Part shown: piece by piece, positions 36,542 to 46,212 of the stretch
Position numbering within the stretch: the stretch's first letter is position 1
How the letters are laid out: every line of letters starts with the position of its first letter
Assembly: GCA_963810945.1 (NCBI GenBank)
Contig: CAWEPI010000004.1
Location: 682,001 to 746,000 of the forward strand
DNA length: 64,000 nucleotides
Source of the DNA: JAOUEA01 sp963810945
GTDB lineage: Bacteria; Actinomycetota; UBA4738; HRBIN12
Direction of reading: 5' to 3'
Notes under the pieces: model-generated
Databases searched by the model: none
What the model saw: only the letters and a program-made list of their open reading frames with translations
What the model was told of the DNA's origin: nothing
Program-made: the position numbers and the translations under genes

Positions 36542-37510
36542 ATGCGCACACTACGGATCAAGGGCGTGCTCGCCGCCGCGGCGGTGTTCGCCCTCGTGGG
36601 GGCCGCGTGCTCCAATGACTCGAACAGCGGTGGTAATCCGACCTCGGCCGCCCCGGCCGCGAACACGGTCTGCAGCACGGTCGACACCACGTCGAACGAC
36701 GCGCTCGCCACGATCTGCGCCAACAAGGACCTGCGTGTCGCCACCGACCAGAAGTACAAGCCGCAGTCCTGGTTCGACGTGAAGACCAACGAGTGGAAGG
36801 GCTTCGACGTCGACGTCGCGAACGAGATCGCGAACCGCCTCTACGGTGGCGCCGCCGACATCAACCACCAGGACTGGGACACGGTCACGGCTGGATCGTG
36901 GTCGAACCGTTGGGACATCAACGTGGGCTCGATGACCGACACCGTGCCGCGCGAGAAGCTGTTCTACTTCACCCCTTCCTACTACTACACCCCGGCGGGC
37001 ATCGCGGTGAACAGCACGAACACGTCGATCACCGGCCCGGCCGACCTCTCCGGCAAGAAGGTCTGCGTGGGCTCCTCGACCACCTACGAGGACTACCTCG
37101 CGCAGAAGCTGGTCCTCGGCGCGACCGCCCCGCCCTTCGAGTTCCAGGTCGACAACCCCACGATCGTCACGTTCAACACGGACACGGACGCCCTCGACCA
37201 GCTCGCGCTGGGTGACGGCGTGCGGTGCGACGCGGCTATCACGGCCACGCCGACGATCCAGGACTACGTGAACAGCGTCGGTGGGATCAAGGGGGTCGGC
37301 GACCCGCTCTACTACGAGCCGCTCTCGATCGCGATGGACAAGAAGGACCCGGTGCCCAACGCCGAGCTGGTGGCGGCGGTGAGCAAGATCATCGACGACA
37401 TGCACGCCGACGGGTTCCTGACTGCGCTCTCGGAGAAGTGGTACGGCACCGACCTCACCACCGCGTCTGCGGGCAAGGGTGGTTCGGCGAGCGCCAGCGC
37501 CAGCGCCTGA
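36542..37510 (+). CDS. polar amino-acid ABC substrate-binding lipoprotein
   Basis: Type II periplasmic-binding-fold lipoprotein of 322 residues for a polar amino-acid importer. Lipobox ALVGAACSN near residue 23, a Ser/Pro/Ala linker, then LRVATDQKYKPQSWFDVKTN and WKGFDVDVANEIANRLYGG, DINVGSMTDTVPREKLFYFT and the C-terminal GFLTALSEKWYGTDLT. ATG 36542 with GGAAGGA upstream fits the signal peptide. Cysteines in VCSTV, ICANK, KVCVG and VRCDA suggest disulphides. The tail ends in a low-complexity GGSASASASA. Ligand class (Gln, Glu, Arg or similar) cannot be separated by eye. Confidence 0.9.
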   Translation: MRTLRIKGVLAAAAVFALVGAACSNDSNSGGNPTSAAPAANTVCSTVDTTSNDALATICANKDLRVATDQKYKPQSWFDVKTNEWKGFDVDVANEIANRLYGGAADINHQDWDTVTAGSWSNRWDINVGSMTDTVPREKLFYFTPSYYYTPAGIAVNSTNTSITGPADLSGKKVCVGSSTTYEDYLAQKLVLGATAPPFEFQVDNPTIVTFNTDTDALDQLALGDGVRCDAAITATPTIQDYVNSVGGIKGVGDPLYYEPLSIAMDKKDPVPNAELVAAVSKIIDDMHADGFLTALSEKWYGTDLTTASAGKGGSASASASA

Positions 37511-37531
37511 CCCGTTCCTGGGGACGATGCC

Positions 37532-38897
37532 GTGAGCGAAGCGATACAGGCGACGGGGGCCGGCGTAGCCGGCCCCCGCGCATCGAAGGTGGAGATCCCT
37601 CGGGGGAGCATCTTCGAACTGCTCGCGGCGTGGGTCCTGCTCGCCGAGGGTGGGATCGGGCTCGTCTTCCTGCCCGTCATCGTCTTACTCGTCCAAGGTC
37701 GACATCGCGCCGGGGAAGATCGCGATGGTCGCCCTCGCATGTTCCTGTGCCTGGGGGCGGGCGTCGCCCTCTACTCGAGGTACGTATGGGGGTGGTGGGT
37801 CGCCCTCGCGGTGGCGATCGGCGTCTCCGGGGCGCTCTTCGCATCCTCCGGGCTGAACGACCCGATCCAGGGCTATGTCGTCGTGGGCTTCGGGGTGGTG
37901 GAGGTCGTGCTGCTCCTCCTCGGCCGCCGCGCCGCCGGACGGCCGGAGGCGCTGGCCCTCACGAGCGCGGGGATCTCCTTCCGGTTCAAGGTGGGGCTCG
38001 TGTGGGCCGCGATCTTCCTCCTCATCGCGGTGATCCTGGTGCTGTTCCAGCTGAACACGACCTGGATGAAGGCGAACTGGTCCTACATCGCGAAGGGCCT
38101 CGAGTACACGATCCTCCTGGCCGTGTTCGCGATCATCCTGGCGGTGATCCTGGCGCTCTTCGGCGCGCTGGGACGCCTGTCGAAGAACCCCGTCGCGTTC
38201 GGGCTCTCGGGGTTCTACACGTCGTTCTTCCGCGGCACGCCGCTCATCGTGCAGCTGTTCCTGATCTACCTCGCGCTGCCCGCAGATCGGCTTCAACCTC
38301 GGACGCAACTCCTTGGTCAACATCCTCACGCTCACGACGTTCCAGGCCGGCGTGATCGGGCTGGGCCTGAACTACGGCGCCTACATGACCGAGATCTTCC
38401 GAGCCGGGATCCAGTCGGTGGGTCACGGCCAGGCGGAGGCCGCGGATGCCCTCGGCATGAGCTACGCGCAACGGATGCGGCGTGTGGTGCTTCCGCAGGC
38501 CACGCGGGTGATCATCCCGCCGACCGGGAACGAGTTCATCGCGATGATGAAGGACACGGCCCTCGTCGCGTTCCTGGGCGTGACGATCTCCCAAGCCGAG
38601 GTGTTCCGTCGCGCCCAGCTCGTCGGCAACCAGGACCTGCAGAAGCTCGAGGCGTTGTTGATCGCGGCGGGGCTGTACTGGGGACTGACGGCCATCTTCA
38701 CCTACTTCCAGCGGAAGCTGGAGCGCAAGGTGTCGAAGGGCTACGAGCGCGGCGCCGCCACCGTCATGAAGGGCGACCAGAAGACGAAGTGGCTCGCCGG
38801 GTCGGCCGCGGGTGGTCCCGGCGGCGGGGCCATGATGGTCGAACTTCCCGAGGCACAGCCGGGCGTGGTCCCCCCGACCGCGGAGGAGGACCGTTGA
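37532..38897 (+). CDS. polar amino-acid ABC permease with an N-terminal membrane extension, frameshifted
   Basis: Permease subunit of the importer, about 454 residues after correction. The HisM/GlnP-type core begins around SYIAKGLEYTILLAVFA and contains FYTSFFRGTPLIVQLFLIYL. After one extra base at about 38281 it continues SLVNILTLTTFQAGVIGLGL, YMTEIFRAGIQSV and the EAA loop GMSYAQRMRRVVLPQA. The first 150 residues add about four hydrophobic segments not found in ordinary GlnP proteins. Its stop overlaps the ATPase start. The start is uncertain: GTG 37532 or GTG 37589, see the hairpin entry. Confidence 0.87.
37555..37577 (+). terminator. hairpin near the 5' end of the permease gene
   Basis: GGGGGCCGGC, GTA, GCCGGCCCCC is a perfect 10-base-pair stem. 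It comes 45 bases after the binding-protein stop, a position matching the livK-livH hairpin. It overlaps the first codons of the permease if that starts at GTG 37532; a start at GTG 37589 would place the stem between the genes. Confidence 0.5.
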
Positions 38898-39664
38898 GCC
38901 AGATCATGAACGGCGAGCCGGTCGTCAAGATCGAGAACCTCCACAAGTACTTCGGGCAGCTCGAGGTGCTGAAGGGCATCAACATGGAGGTGGACCGGGG
39001 CGAGGTCGTCGTGATCTTCGGTCGGTCGGGCTCGGGGAAGTCCACGCTGCTGCGCTGCATCAATTTCCTGGAGGACCCCACGGCCGGGGTGGTGGAGGTG
39101 TCCGGGATCCGGATGGAGGGGGGACACCGCACCCGTGGGAAGCGCGAGCAGATCCGGAAGCTGCGACTGCACGCGGGGATGGTCTTCCAGAGCTTCAACC
39201 TCTTCCCGCACATGACGGCCCTGCAGAACGTGATGGAGGGCCCGGTGATCGTGAAGGGTCAGAAAGCCGCCGAGGCCCGCCCCATGGCCCTGGAGCTCCT
39301 CAAGAAGGTCGGGCTGGGCGACAAGGCCCAGGAGTACCCGATCCGGCTCTCGGGGGGCCAGCAGCAGCGCGTGGCTATCGCACGGGCGCTCGCGATGGAG
39401 CCCGACGTCATGTTGTTCGACGAACCCACCTCCGCCCTCGACCCCGAGCTGATCGGGGAGGTGCTCTCCGTCATGAAGTCGCTCGCCACCGACATGCACA
39501 TGACGATGATGGTGGTGACCCACGAGATGGGCTTCGCGCGCGAGGTGGCCAACCGGATGATGTTCTTCAATGAGGGCGTGATCCTGGAGCAGGGCACCCC
39601 GGACGACCTCTTCAACCACACCCAGTTCGCCGAGACCAAGAAGTTCCTCGAGGCCGTCCTCTAG
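38894..39664 (+). CDS. polar amino-acid ABC ATPase
   Basis: GlnQ/HisP-type ATPase, 256 residues from TTG 38894 (GGAGGAGGA just before it; ATG 38906 is an alternative). Walker A GRSGSGKST, Q-loop VFQSFNLFPHMTALQNVM, signature LSGGQQQRVAIARALAM, Walker B VMLFDEPTSALDPE and switch histidine in VVTHEMGFAREVA are all present. It is the last gene of the three-gene importer and couples translationally to the permease. Confidence 0.94.
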   Translation: MSQIMNGEPVVKIENLHKYFGQLEVLKGINMEVDRGEVVVIFGRSGSGKSTLLRCINFLEDPTAGVVEVSGIRMEGGHRTRGKREQIRKLRLHAGMVFQSFNLFPHMTALQNVMEGPVIVKGQKAAEARPMALELLKKVGLGDKAQEYPIRLSGGQQQRVAIARALAMEPDVMLFDEPTSALDPELIGEVLSVMKSLATDMHMTMMVVTHEMGFAREVANRMMFFNEGVILEQGTPDDLFNHTQFAETKKFLEAVL

Positions 39665-40019
39665 TCGCACTGGAGGCTTCGGCCGAAGGCTCAACCACCG
39701 CTTCACACCTCGGCGCGGGCGAGCCGGAAAAGACTGACGGGCCGCGCCTCCCGCTCCGGTTCACTCACGCCTTCCCCATACGCGAGTGTCCCGTCTCGGT
39801 CGACGCGACCCGTCAAGCTGCGGCCCCGGATGACCTGGGTGGGTCCGGTTGCCCGGCCCATCCCCGACCACATCGGGGCCGGAACGAACGATAGAGATGA
39901 GGTTGAGACCTGTCAACTCGACGGCGGCGCCCCATCGTCCGGAGGCGGCGAGAGTCGCAGGTCGCCGGGGGTGCGCGCACCGCGCAGGAAAGTTCGACAG
40001 ATCGGCGTCGCTTCGCGGG
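39665..40019. other. 355-base gap without a recognisable gene
   Basis: The only structure I see is the palindrome CTTCGGCCGAAG at 39677-39688 shortly after the ATPase stop, which may help end transcription. Open frames here have no similarity I know and unusual composition, and no tRNA or riboswitch core is visible. It lies between two converging units. Confidence 0.5.
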
Positions 40020-40865
40020 TCAGGACGCGGTGGGCACCGGCTCGGCGACGCGCTGGGGACGAGGTCCGAAGCGCTGCGGCCACAGGACGTACACGCTCAT
40101 CGGGACGGCGTAGAGCACCCAGGCGACGACCTCGGCCCACGTGGGCACGGGCTGGATCCCGAGGGTGCCCGTCAGCAGCGACGCGCGGATCGAGCCGGGA
40201 GCGACCAGCCAGCTGAGGTTCACCGCCGGCGTCTGGAGCGCGGTGAGCCAGCCGGCCTCGGCGGCGGCGTGGGCCGCGGAGGCGAGCAGGCCCGCGGCCA
40301 CCAGCACGAGGACGAATCCGGTGATCCTGAAGAACCGGCTCAGGTTGAGCCTCACGCCGCCCCTGTAGATGGCCCACCCGAGCCCGATCGCGATCGCGAT
40401 GCCGAGCACCGCGCCGGTAGCGGTAGCCGCCGGGTTCGTCGAGTTGTTGAAGGTCGCGAGCAGGAAGACCGCGGTCTCCAAGCCTTCGCGGATCACCGCG
40501 AAGAACGCCATGCCCACCATGGCCCATGCGCCCGCGGCGAGCGCGGTCTCGGCGCCGGCCTCGAGGGTGCGCTTGAGCTCCCGAGAGTGGCGCTTCATCC
40601 AGATCACCATGTAGGTGATGCCGGCGACGGCCATCAACGACAGGATGGCGGTGAGCCCTTCCTGCTGCTGGTGGGGGAGCTGCCCGTTGACGATCGTGAG
40701 GACGGCGGCGGCGCCCAGGCACAGGGCCAGCGCGCCGGCGACCCCCACCCACATCCACCGGATGGCGCTGCGATCCCCGCGCTGGATCAGGAAGGCGGCG
40801 ATGATCCCGACGATGAGGGATGCCTCGAGGCCCTCGCGGAGCCCGATGACGAAGGTCGGCAGCAC
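40020..40865 (-). CDS. efeU: FTR1/EfeU-type iron permease
   Basis: Integral membrane iron permease of the FTR1 family, 281 residues, seven hydrophobic segments. The two iron-binding REGLE motifs are present: VIGLREGLEASLIVG near the N-terminus and FAVIREGLETAVFLL in the middle. GTG 40865 is chosen because it starts the first REGLE helix and GAGG lies nine bases upstream; a start at 40919 would add a basic lead. In other bacteria EfeU works with EfeO and EfeB, which are not in this window, so the permease stands alone here or its partners are elsewhere. Confidence 0.87.
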   Translation of the reverse strand: MLPTFVIGLREGLEASLIVGIIAAFLIQRGDRSAIRWMWVGVAGALALCLGAAAVLTIVNGQLPHQQQEGLTAILSLMAVAGITYMVIWMKRHSRELKRTLEAGAETALAAGAWAMVGMAFFAVIREGLETAVFLLATFNNSTNPAATATGAVLGIAIAIGLGWAIYRGGVRLNLSRFFRITGFVLVLVAAGLLASAAHAAAEAGWLTALQTPAVNLSWLVAPGSIRASLLTGTLGIQPVPTWAEVVAWVLYAVPMSVYVLWPQRFGPRPQRVAEPVPTAS

Positions 40866-40919
40866 GTTCCTCGTACCTCTCGGACGGAGCCGGGACCCCT
40901 CCCGGCCGCTCGCCGGCAA

Positions 40920-40968
40920 ATACTATCTGCCGGGTCGGATTCATACAAATTCGTACCCGAACTATATC
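40920..40968. promoter_or_regulatory. divergent efeU and polA promoters with a shared near-palindrome
   Basis: For efeU on the minus strand, TTGTAT (40948-40943) and TAGTAT (40925-40920) are 17 bases apart. On the plus strand, TTCATA (40940-40945) and TATATC (40963-40968) are also 17 apart. The near-palindrome TACAAATTCGTA at 40944-40955 overlaps the -35 of efeU and could hold a metal regulator. It does not match a DtxR/IdeR box well. Confidence 0.55.
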
Positions 40969-41006
40969 GGCCCGGCGGTGCCTGAGGGCGAGTCGGGCCC
41001 GACGGC

Positions 41007-41012
41007 TACGAT
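41007..41012 (+). promoter_or_regulatory. -10 hexamer TACGAT before polA
   Basis: TACGAT ends seven bases before the polA ATG with no SD between; this is an alternative, leaderless promoter for polA. Confidence 0.35.
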
Positions 41013-41019
41013 ACGGACG

Positions 41020-43678
41020 ATGGCCCCCTCCGCCGACGCCGCCTCGCCTCGCCGCCTCTTCCTGCTGGACGGTCACAGCCTGGCCTACCGCGCATTCTTC
41101 GCGCTGCCGCCCACGCTCGCCACGAAGACCGGCCAGGTCACCAACGCGGTCTACGGGTTCACGTCGATGCTGATCAAGCTCCTCACCGAGGAGCGCCCCG
41201 ACCTGATCGCGGTGGCCTTCGACTCGGGCGCCCCCACCCTCCGCCTCGCCAAGGACGCCGAGTACAAGGCCGGGCGCCGCGAGACGCCCGGCGACTTCAA
41301 GCCCCAGCTCGGCCTGATCGAGGAGGTCCTCGACACCCTGCACATCCCGGTCCTGCGCGTGAGCGACGGGCACGAGGCCGACGACTACCTGGGGACGCTG
41401 GCCGTGCGCGCGGCCGCCGAGGGCCTCGAGGCCACCATCGTCACGGCGGACCGCGACTTCTTCCAGCTCGTGCGCCCCGGCATCCGCGTGATGTTCAACC
41501 GGAAGGGCATCAGCGACATCGTGGTGTTCGACGAGGCCGCCGTGGAGGAGAAGTACGGGATCCCGCCGGAGAAGTACCTCGACTACGTGGCGCTCAAGGG
41601 GGACACCAGCGACAACATCCCCGGGGTGCCCGGCGTGGGGGAGAAGACGGCCGCCAAGCTCGTGCAGGCCTACGGGTCGGTCGAGGCGCTGATCGAGCAC
41701 GTCGACGAGCTGAAGGGCAAGCAGCAGGAGAACGTTCAGGCCTCCGTCGACCGGCTCGGCCTCAACAAGGATCTCGCGCGGATCGAGACGGACGCTCCGG
41801 TGCCGGTCGACCCCGCCGACTGCGTGATGGGGGCCTGGGATCCCGACGAGGTCCGCCGGCTCTTCAACTCGCTCGAGTTCCGCTCGCTGTTCGACCGCCT
41901 CCAGGACGTGGGCCACGGGGCCAAGCCGAAGGTGGACGTCGCCGAGCTGGACCTCCGCGAGGCCTCCGTCGAGGAGCTGGCGGCGCTGCTTCCTGGCCGG
42001 CGCTCCGCTCGGGGTCCGGCTCGACGTGGACGGGACCGGCGTCCACGGACTGGCGGTCTCCGCCGGGGGTGCGCAGGCGGCCTACGCGGCCCTCTCGTCG
42101 CTGGCCCCGGTGGCGGGGTTCGTGGCCGACGCGGGCGCACCCAAGTGGGCGCACGACGCCAAGGCGTTCGAACGCACGGTGATCTCGTCGGGCGGTGCGG
42201 TGGACGGCATCGCGTTCGACACGATGCTCGCCGGGTACCTGCTCGATCCGGCCAGCGCCGAATACCCGCTGCGCACGCTCTGCGAGCGGTACCTGGGCGC
42301 CGACGTCATCGGCACGGTCGAGGGGGAGGACGAGGGCCAGCTCTTCTCGGACGCCTCGTGGCGCGCCGCCGCGGCGGACGCCGCGGCCGTGGCCCTCGTG
42401 GCGCCGGTGATGGCCGAGCAGATCGAGAAGCAGGGGCTGCGAGGGCTCCTCGACGACGTGGAGCTGCCGCTCGCCAGCGTGCTGGCGCGCATGGAGGCCC
42501 GCGGCGTCCGGCTCGACGCCGACTACCTGGCGGAGATGGGGGCGGGCGTGCGCGAGCGCATGGCGGCCCTGAAGGCCACGGTCTACGAGGAGGCGGGGGA
42601 GGAGTTCAACCTCAACTCGCCCCCGCAGCTGCGGAAGATCCTCTACGACAAGCTGGGCCTGCAGCCGGGGAAGAAGACGCCGAAGGGCGAGCTCTCCACG
42701 GATGCGAGCGTGCTCGAGAAGCTGCGCGCGGACAACCCGGTCGTGGATGCCCTCCTGTCTTGGCGTGAGCTCGACAAGCTGAACTCCACGTACCTCGAGG
42801 CGCTCCCGCGGCTGGTCGACCCGGCCGACGGCCGCGTGCACACCACCTTCAACCAGGCGGTGGCGGCGACCGGGCGCCTGTCCTCGTCCAACCCGAACCT
42901 CCAGAACATCCCGGTGCGCACCGAGCTCGGACGGCAGATCCGCCGCGCGTTCGTGCCGGGCGAGGAGGGTCAGGTGCTCCTGTGCCTGGACTACTCGCAG
43001 ATCGAGCTGCGCATCCTCGCGCACCTCTCGGGCGACGCAGGGCTCCGCGAGGCGTTCGCCGCGGGACACGACATCCACACCGAGACCGCTGCGCGCGTGT
43101 TCGACCTGCCCGCCGACGCCGTGGACCCGCTCTCGCGCAGCCGCGCCAAGATGGTGAACTACGGCCTCGCCTACGGGATGAACGCGTGGGGGCTCGCGCA
43201 GCGGCTCGACATCGCGCCCGACGAGGCCCAGGAGATCATGGACGCGTACTTCGCGAGCTTCCCCTCGATCAAGGAGTACCTGGACAACCAGGTGGGCCAC
43301 GCCACGGTCGAGGGGTTCACGGAGACGCTGCTGGGGCGGCGCCGCTACATCCCCGAACTCCAGGCGGCCAACCCGCGCGTGCGCGACCTGGGCCGGCGCC
43401 AGGCGCTGAACGCCCCGATCCAGGGCAGCGCGAGCGACGTGTTCAAGGTCGCGATGATCGCGGTGGACACGACGCTGCGCGAGCACCCCGAACTCGACTG
43501 CCACATGCTCCTCACGGTCCACGACGAGCTCGTCTTCGAGGTGCCCGAGGTGCAGGTGGAGGCGGCCGCGGAGCTCGTGAGGGATCGGATGGAGCACGCC
43601 GTCGAGCTCGAGGTCCCCCTGCGGGCGGACGTGGGCTGGGGAGCCAACTGGTCGGACGCGGCGCCGGCGGGCCACTGA
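41020..43678 (+). CDS. polA: DNA polymerase I, with a frameshift
   Basis: Repair and Okazaki-fragment polymerase. The N-terminal 5'-nuclease (to about residue 290) carries FLLDGHSLAYRAFFAL, VAFDSGAP, SDGHEADDYLGTLA and NIPGVPGVGEKTAAKL. One extra base at about 41989 shifts the frame before FLAGAPLGVRLDV. The polymerase part has LLCLDYSQIELRILAHLSGD, RSRAKMVNYGLAYGMNAWGL and the catalytic MLLTVHDELVFEV. The intermediate 3'-5' exonuclease-like domain lacks the DEDD acidic pattern (for example VDGTGVHGLAVSAGG), as in many actinobacterial Pol I enzymes, so proofreading is unlikely. Corrected length 885 residues. Confidence 0.94.
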
Positions 43679-43686
43679 CCTCGCGC

Positions 43687-44314
43687 GTGGCCTCCTCGCA
43701 CGTGCGGACCGCCGCGACGGGGCTCGCGCGCGCGGCCGGGATCGCGGCCGCCGGGCTCGCTGTCGGCGCGCTGAGCCTGGCGGCCCAGGCCAACCTCGGC
43801 AACGGCTGGAGCCAGGTGGGGAACTCGGGAGCCGTCTGGCTCCTCGCGGCGTTCGTCGTGGGCGCCCTGATGGGCTCGGAACGGCTGGGCGGCCGCGGCC
43901 GGGTTGGGGACACTGGCGGGCGCCGTGGTCGGCTACTACCTGACGGCGCATCTCGTCGTGAACGCGGGCGTCGACGCCCGATCGGTTGGGTACTGGCTCG
44001 CCCTCGCCGTGGCCGGCGGGCCGGTCTTCGGCCTCGCCGGGAGGTGGTGGCGGACCGGTCGCGACGATCGCCGCGGAGCGGTCGGTGCCGCGCTCCTGGG
44101 CGCCGCCTTCCTGGCTGAGGGCATCTATATGCTCACGATCTTCTGGCATCCACAGACCCCCGTCGGATGGATCGAGATCGTCGTGGGGATCGCCGTGCCG
44201 GTCGTCCTGGGGCGGTCCGCGAGGGAGCGGCTCGTGGCGCTGGCGCTCCTCCTACCGCTGGCGGCGGCCGGCGTCGGGGTGTACGAGGCCGTGAACTGGG
44301 CCTTCATGCGTTGA
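43687..44314 (+). CDS. multi-pass membrane protein, DUF6518-like, with a frameshift
   Basis: About 208 residues with six hydrophobic segments: LARAAGIAAAGLAVGALSLA, VWLLAAFVVGALMGSE, then after one extra base at about 43888 GTLAGAVVGYYLTAHLV, YWLALAVAGGPVFGLAG, GAALLGAAFLAEGIYMLTIF and a C-terminal pair ending YEAVNWAFM. The layout resembles DUF6518 membrane proteins of actinobacteria; this assignment is by memory of the pattern and is weak. Function unknown. GTG 43687 starts eight bases after the polA stop. Confidence 0.6.
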
Positions 44315-44428
44315 CGGGGTTTCCGCGGCGCAACTACCATCCCTCCTGGCCGCAGGGCTCCTGCGCCGCCTCGCAAATCCCAAGCCGCGAGTCGGTGAGC
44401 CCCGCGTGCCAGGAGGAGAACCACCGCC

Positions 44429-46162
44429 ATGAGTGACATCGAGACCACCGCGGGCGCCGACGTGCCCGCAGACGCCGAGACGCCGGCCGCCGAGACGGCG
44501 GCCGTCGAGCCGAGCCAGGCCGTGGACGTGACCGAGGCCGTCGAGGAGACCGAGGCGCCGGTCGCGCCGGAGACGGAGGAGACCGCACCGGCCGAGGCCG
44601 AGGCTGGAGCCGATGCTCCGGCCGCCCCCGCGGTGCCGACCGAGCCCGAGCGCGACCTGACACCCGAAGAGCTGATCGTGGCCATGGAGGCCTCGTTCCG
44701 CGACTTCAACGACGGCGACATCGTCGAGGGCGAGGTCGTGAAGATCGACCGGGACGAGGTCCTGCTGGACATCGGGTACAAGTCCGAGGGCGTCATCCCG
44801 AGCAAGGAGCTGTCCATCCGCCACGACGTCGACCCGAACGAGGTCGTCAAGGTCGGTGAGCGGTTGGAGGCCCTCGTCCTGCAGAAGGAGGACAAGGAGG
44901 GTCGCCTGATCCTGTCCAAGAAGCGCGCGCAGTACGAGCGCGCGTGGGGCCGGATCGAGGAGGTCATGACGTCGGGCCAGACGATCAAGGGTCCCGTGAT
45001 CGAGGTCGTCAAGGGCGGGCTGATCCTGGACATCGGCCTGCGCGGGTTCCTGCCCGCGTCGCTCGTGGACCTGCGTCGGGTGCGCGATCTGCACCCGTTC
45101 GTCGGCACCGAGCTGGAGGCCAAGATCATCGAGCTCGACCGCAACCGCAACAACGTCGTGCTCTCGCGCCGCGCGTTCCTCGAGGAGTCGCAGAGCGAGG
45201 GCCGCAAGACGTTCCTGCAGTCGCTGCAGAAGGGCGAGCGCCGCAAGGGCACCGTCAGCAGCATCGTGAACTTCGGCGCCTTCGTGGACCTGGGTGGGGT
45301 GGACGGCCTCGTGCACGTCTCCGAGCTCTCCTGGAAGCACGTGGATCATCCGGGCGAGGTCGTCGCGGTGGGCCAGGAGGTCGAGGTCGAGGTGCTCGAC
45401 GTGGACCTCGAGCGCGAGCGCGTCTCGCTGTCCCTGAAGGCCACCCAGGAGGACCCCTGGAAGGAGTTCGAGCGCACCTCCACCGCCGGCTCGGTCATCT
45501 CCGGGCAGGTCACCAAGCTCGTGCCCTTCGGCGCCTTCATCCGCGTCGCCCCCGGCATCGAGGGGCTGGTGCACATCTCCGAGCTGAGCCACGAGCACGT
45601 CGACACGCCCGAGTCGGTGCTGTCGGTGGGCGACGAGGTCCAGGTCAAGGTGATCGACGTCGACGTGAACCGCCGGCGCGTGTCGCTGTCGATGCGGCAG
45701 GTCTCCGCGCCGCCCGTGCGCGAGCCGGAGATCAAGGCGGAGCCCGAGGCCCGTCGCGAGCCCGCGCCCGAGATGAAGTCCACGATCCAGATCCCGGACG
45801 ACATCGTCGCCGCGGTGGCGCAGGCGGACGCGGCCCGCGCCTCCGAACCGGAGCCCGTCGCGGCACCCGCCGAGCCCGCCGCACCCGCCGAGCCCGAGGC
45901 GGTCGAGGTGCAGGAGGCCGAGGTGGCCGTCGCGGAGGCCATCGTCGAGGACGAGGCCGTGCTCGAGGCGGACGAGGCGCTGGTCGAGGCGGCCGTCGAC
46001 GACGCGATCGTGGCCGAGGCCGCCGGCGATGAAGCAACGGTCGAGGCGGACGTCGAGGTGGCCGAGGCCGCCGCGGAGGACGCGGAGGCCACGGCCGAGG
46101 AGGAGGTCTCCCTGGAGGCCATCCTCGAGGATCTGAAGCGGCGCGAAGGCCGCCAGGACTAG
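44429..46162 (+). CDS. rpsA: ribosomal protein S1
   Basis: mRNA-binding protein of the small subunit. Four S1 domains lie between about residues 90 and 430: GDIVEGEVVKIDRDEVLLDI, GQTIKGPVIEVVKGGLILDI, GERRKGTVSSIVNFGAFVDL and GSVISGQVTKLVPFGAFIRV. They are flanked by an acidic, Ala/Pro/Glu-rich N-terminal lead of about 75 residues and a long, very acidic C-terminal tail of about 140 residues. At 577 residues it is longer than usual for actinobacteria, owing to the tails. ATG 44429 follows AGGAGGAG. rpsA before coaE is the standard actinobacterial order. Confidence 0.95.
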   Translation: MSDIETTAGADVPADAETPAAETAAVEPSQAVDVTEAVEETEAPVAPETEETAPAEAEAGADAPAAPAVPTEPERDLTPEELIVAMEASFRDFNDGDIVEGEVVKIDRDEVLLDIGYKSEGVIPSKELSIRHDVDPNEVVKVGERLEALVLQKEDKEGRLILSKKRAQYERAWGRIEEVMTSGQTIKGPVIEVVKGGLILDIGLRGFLPASLVDLRRVRDLHPFVGTELEAKIIELDRNRNNVVLSRRAFLEESQSEGRKTFLQSLQKGERRKGTVSSIVNFGAFVDLGGVDGLVHVSELSWKHVDHPGEVVAVGQEVEVEVLDVDLERERVSLSLKATQEDPWKEFERTSTAGSVISGQVTKLVPFGAFIRVAPGIEGLVHISELSHEHVDTPESVLSVGDEVQVKVIDVDVNRRRVSLSMRQVSAPPVREPEIKAEPEARREPAPEMKSTIQIPDDIVAAVAQADAARASEPEPVAAPAEPAAPAEPEAVEVQEAEVAVAEAIVEDEAVLEADEALVEAAVDDAIVAEAAGDEATVEADVEVAEAAAEDAEATAEEEVSLEAILEDLKRREGRQD

Positions 46163-46173
46163 GACGCGCGCAC

Positions 46174-46195
46174 CCGGGCCCCTCGCGGGGCCCGG
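46174..46195 (+). terminator. hairpin between rpsA and coaE
   Basis: CCGGGCCCC, TCGC, GGGGCCCGG forms a perfect 9-base-pair stem shortly after the rpsA stop. There is no T-run. It could reduce read-through into coaE, which is needed in far smaller amounts. Confidence 0.55.
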
Positions 46196-46212
46196 CCGCG
46201 CCGGGTGACCCC

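Noticed and set aside
37532..37700. A further frameshift in the N-terminal part of the permease
   Set aside because: The stretch around VQGRHRAGEDRDGRPR looks odd, but the frame stays open and hydrophobic segments on both sides are in the same frame, so a loop is the simpler reading.
39665..40019. Possible small genes or mobile remnant in the gap
   Set aside because: The open frames have no starts with ribosome sites, no recognisable motifs and shadow-like composition; no inverted repeats or transposase remains are visible.
40944..40955. DtxR/IdeR iron box
   Set aside because: TACAAATTCGTA shares little with the 19-base IdeR consensus beyond AT-richness, so only a generic operator is suggested.
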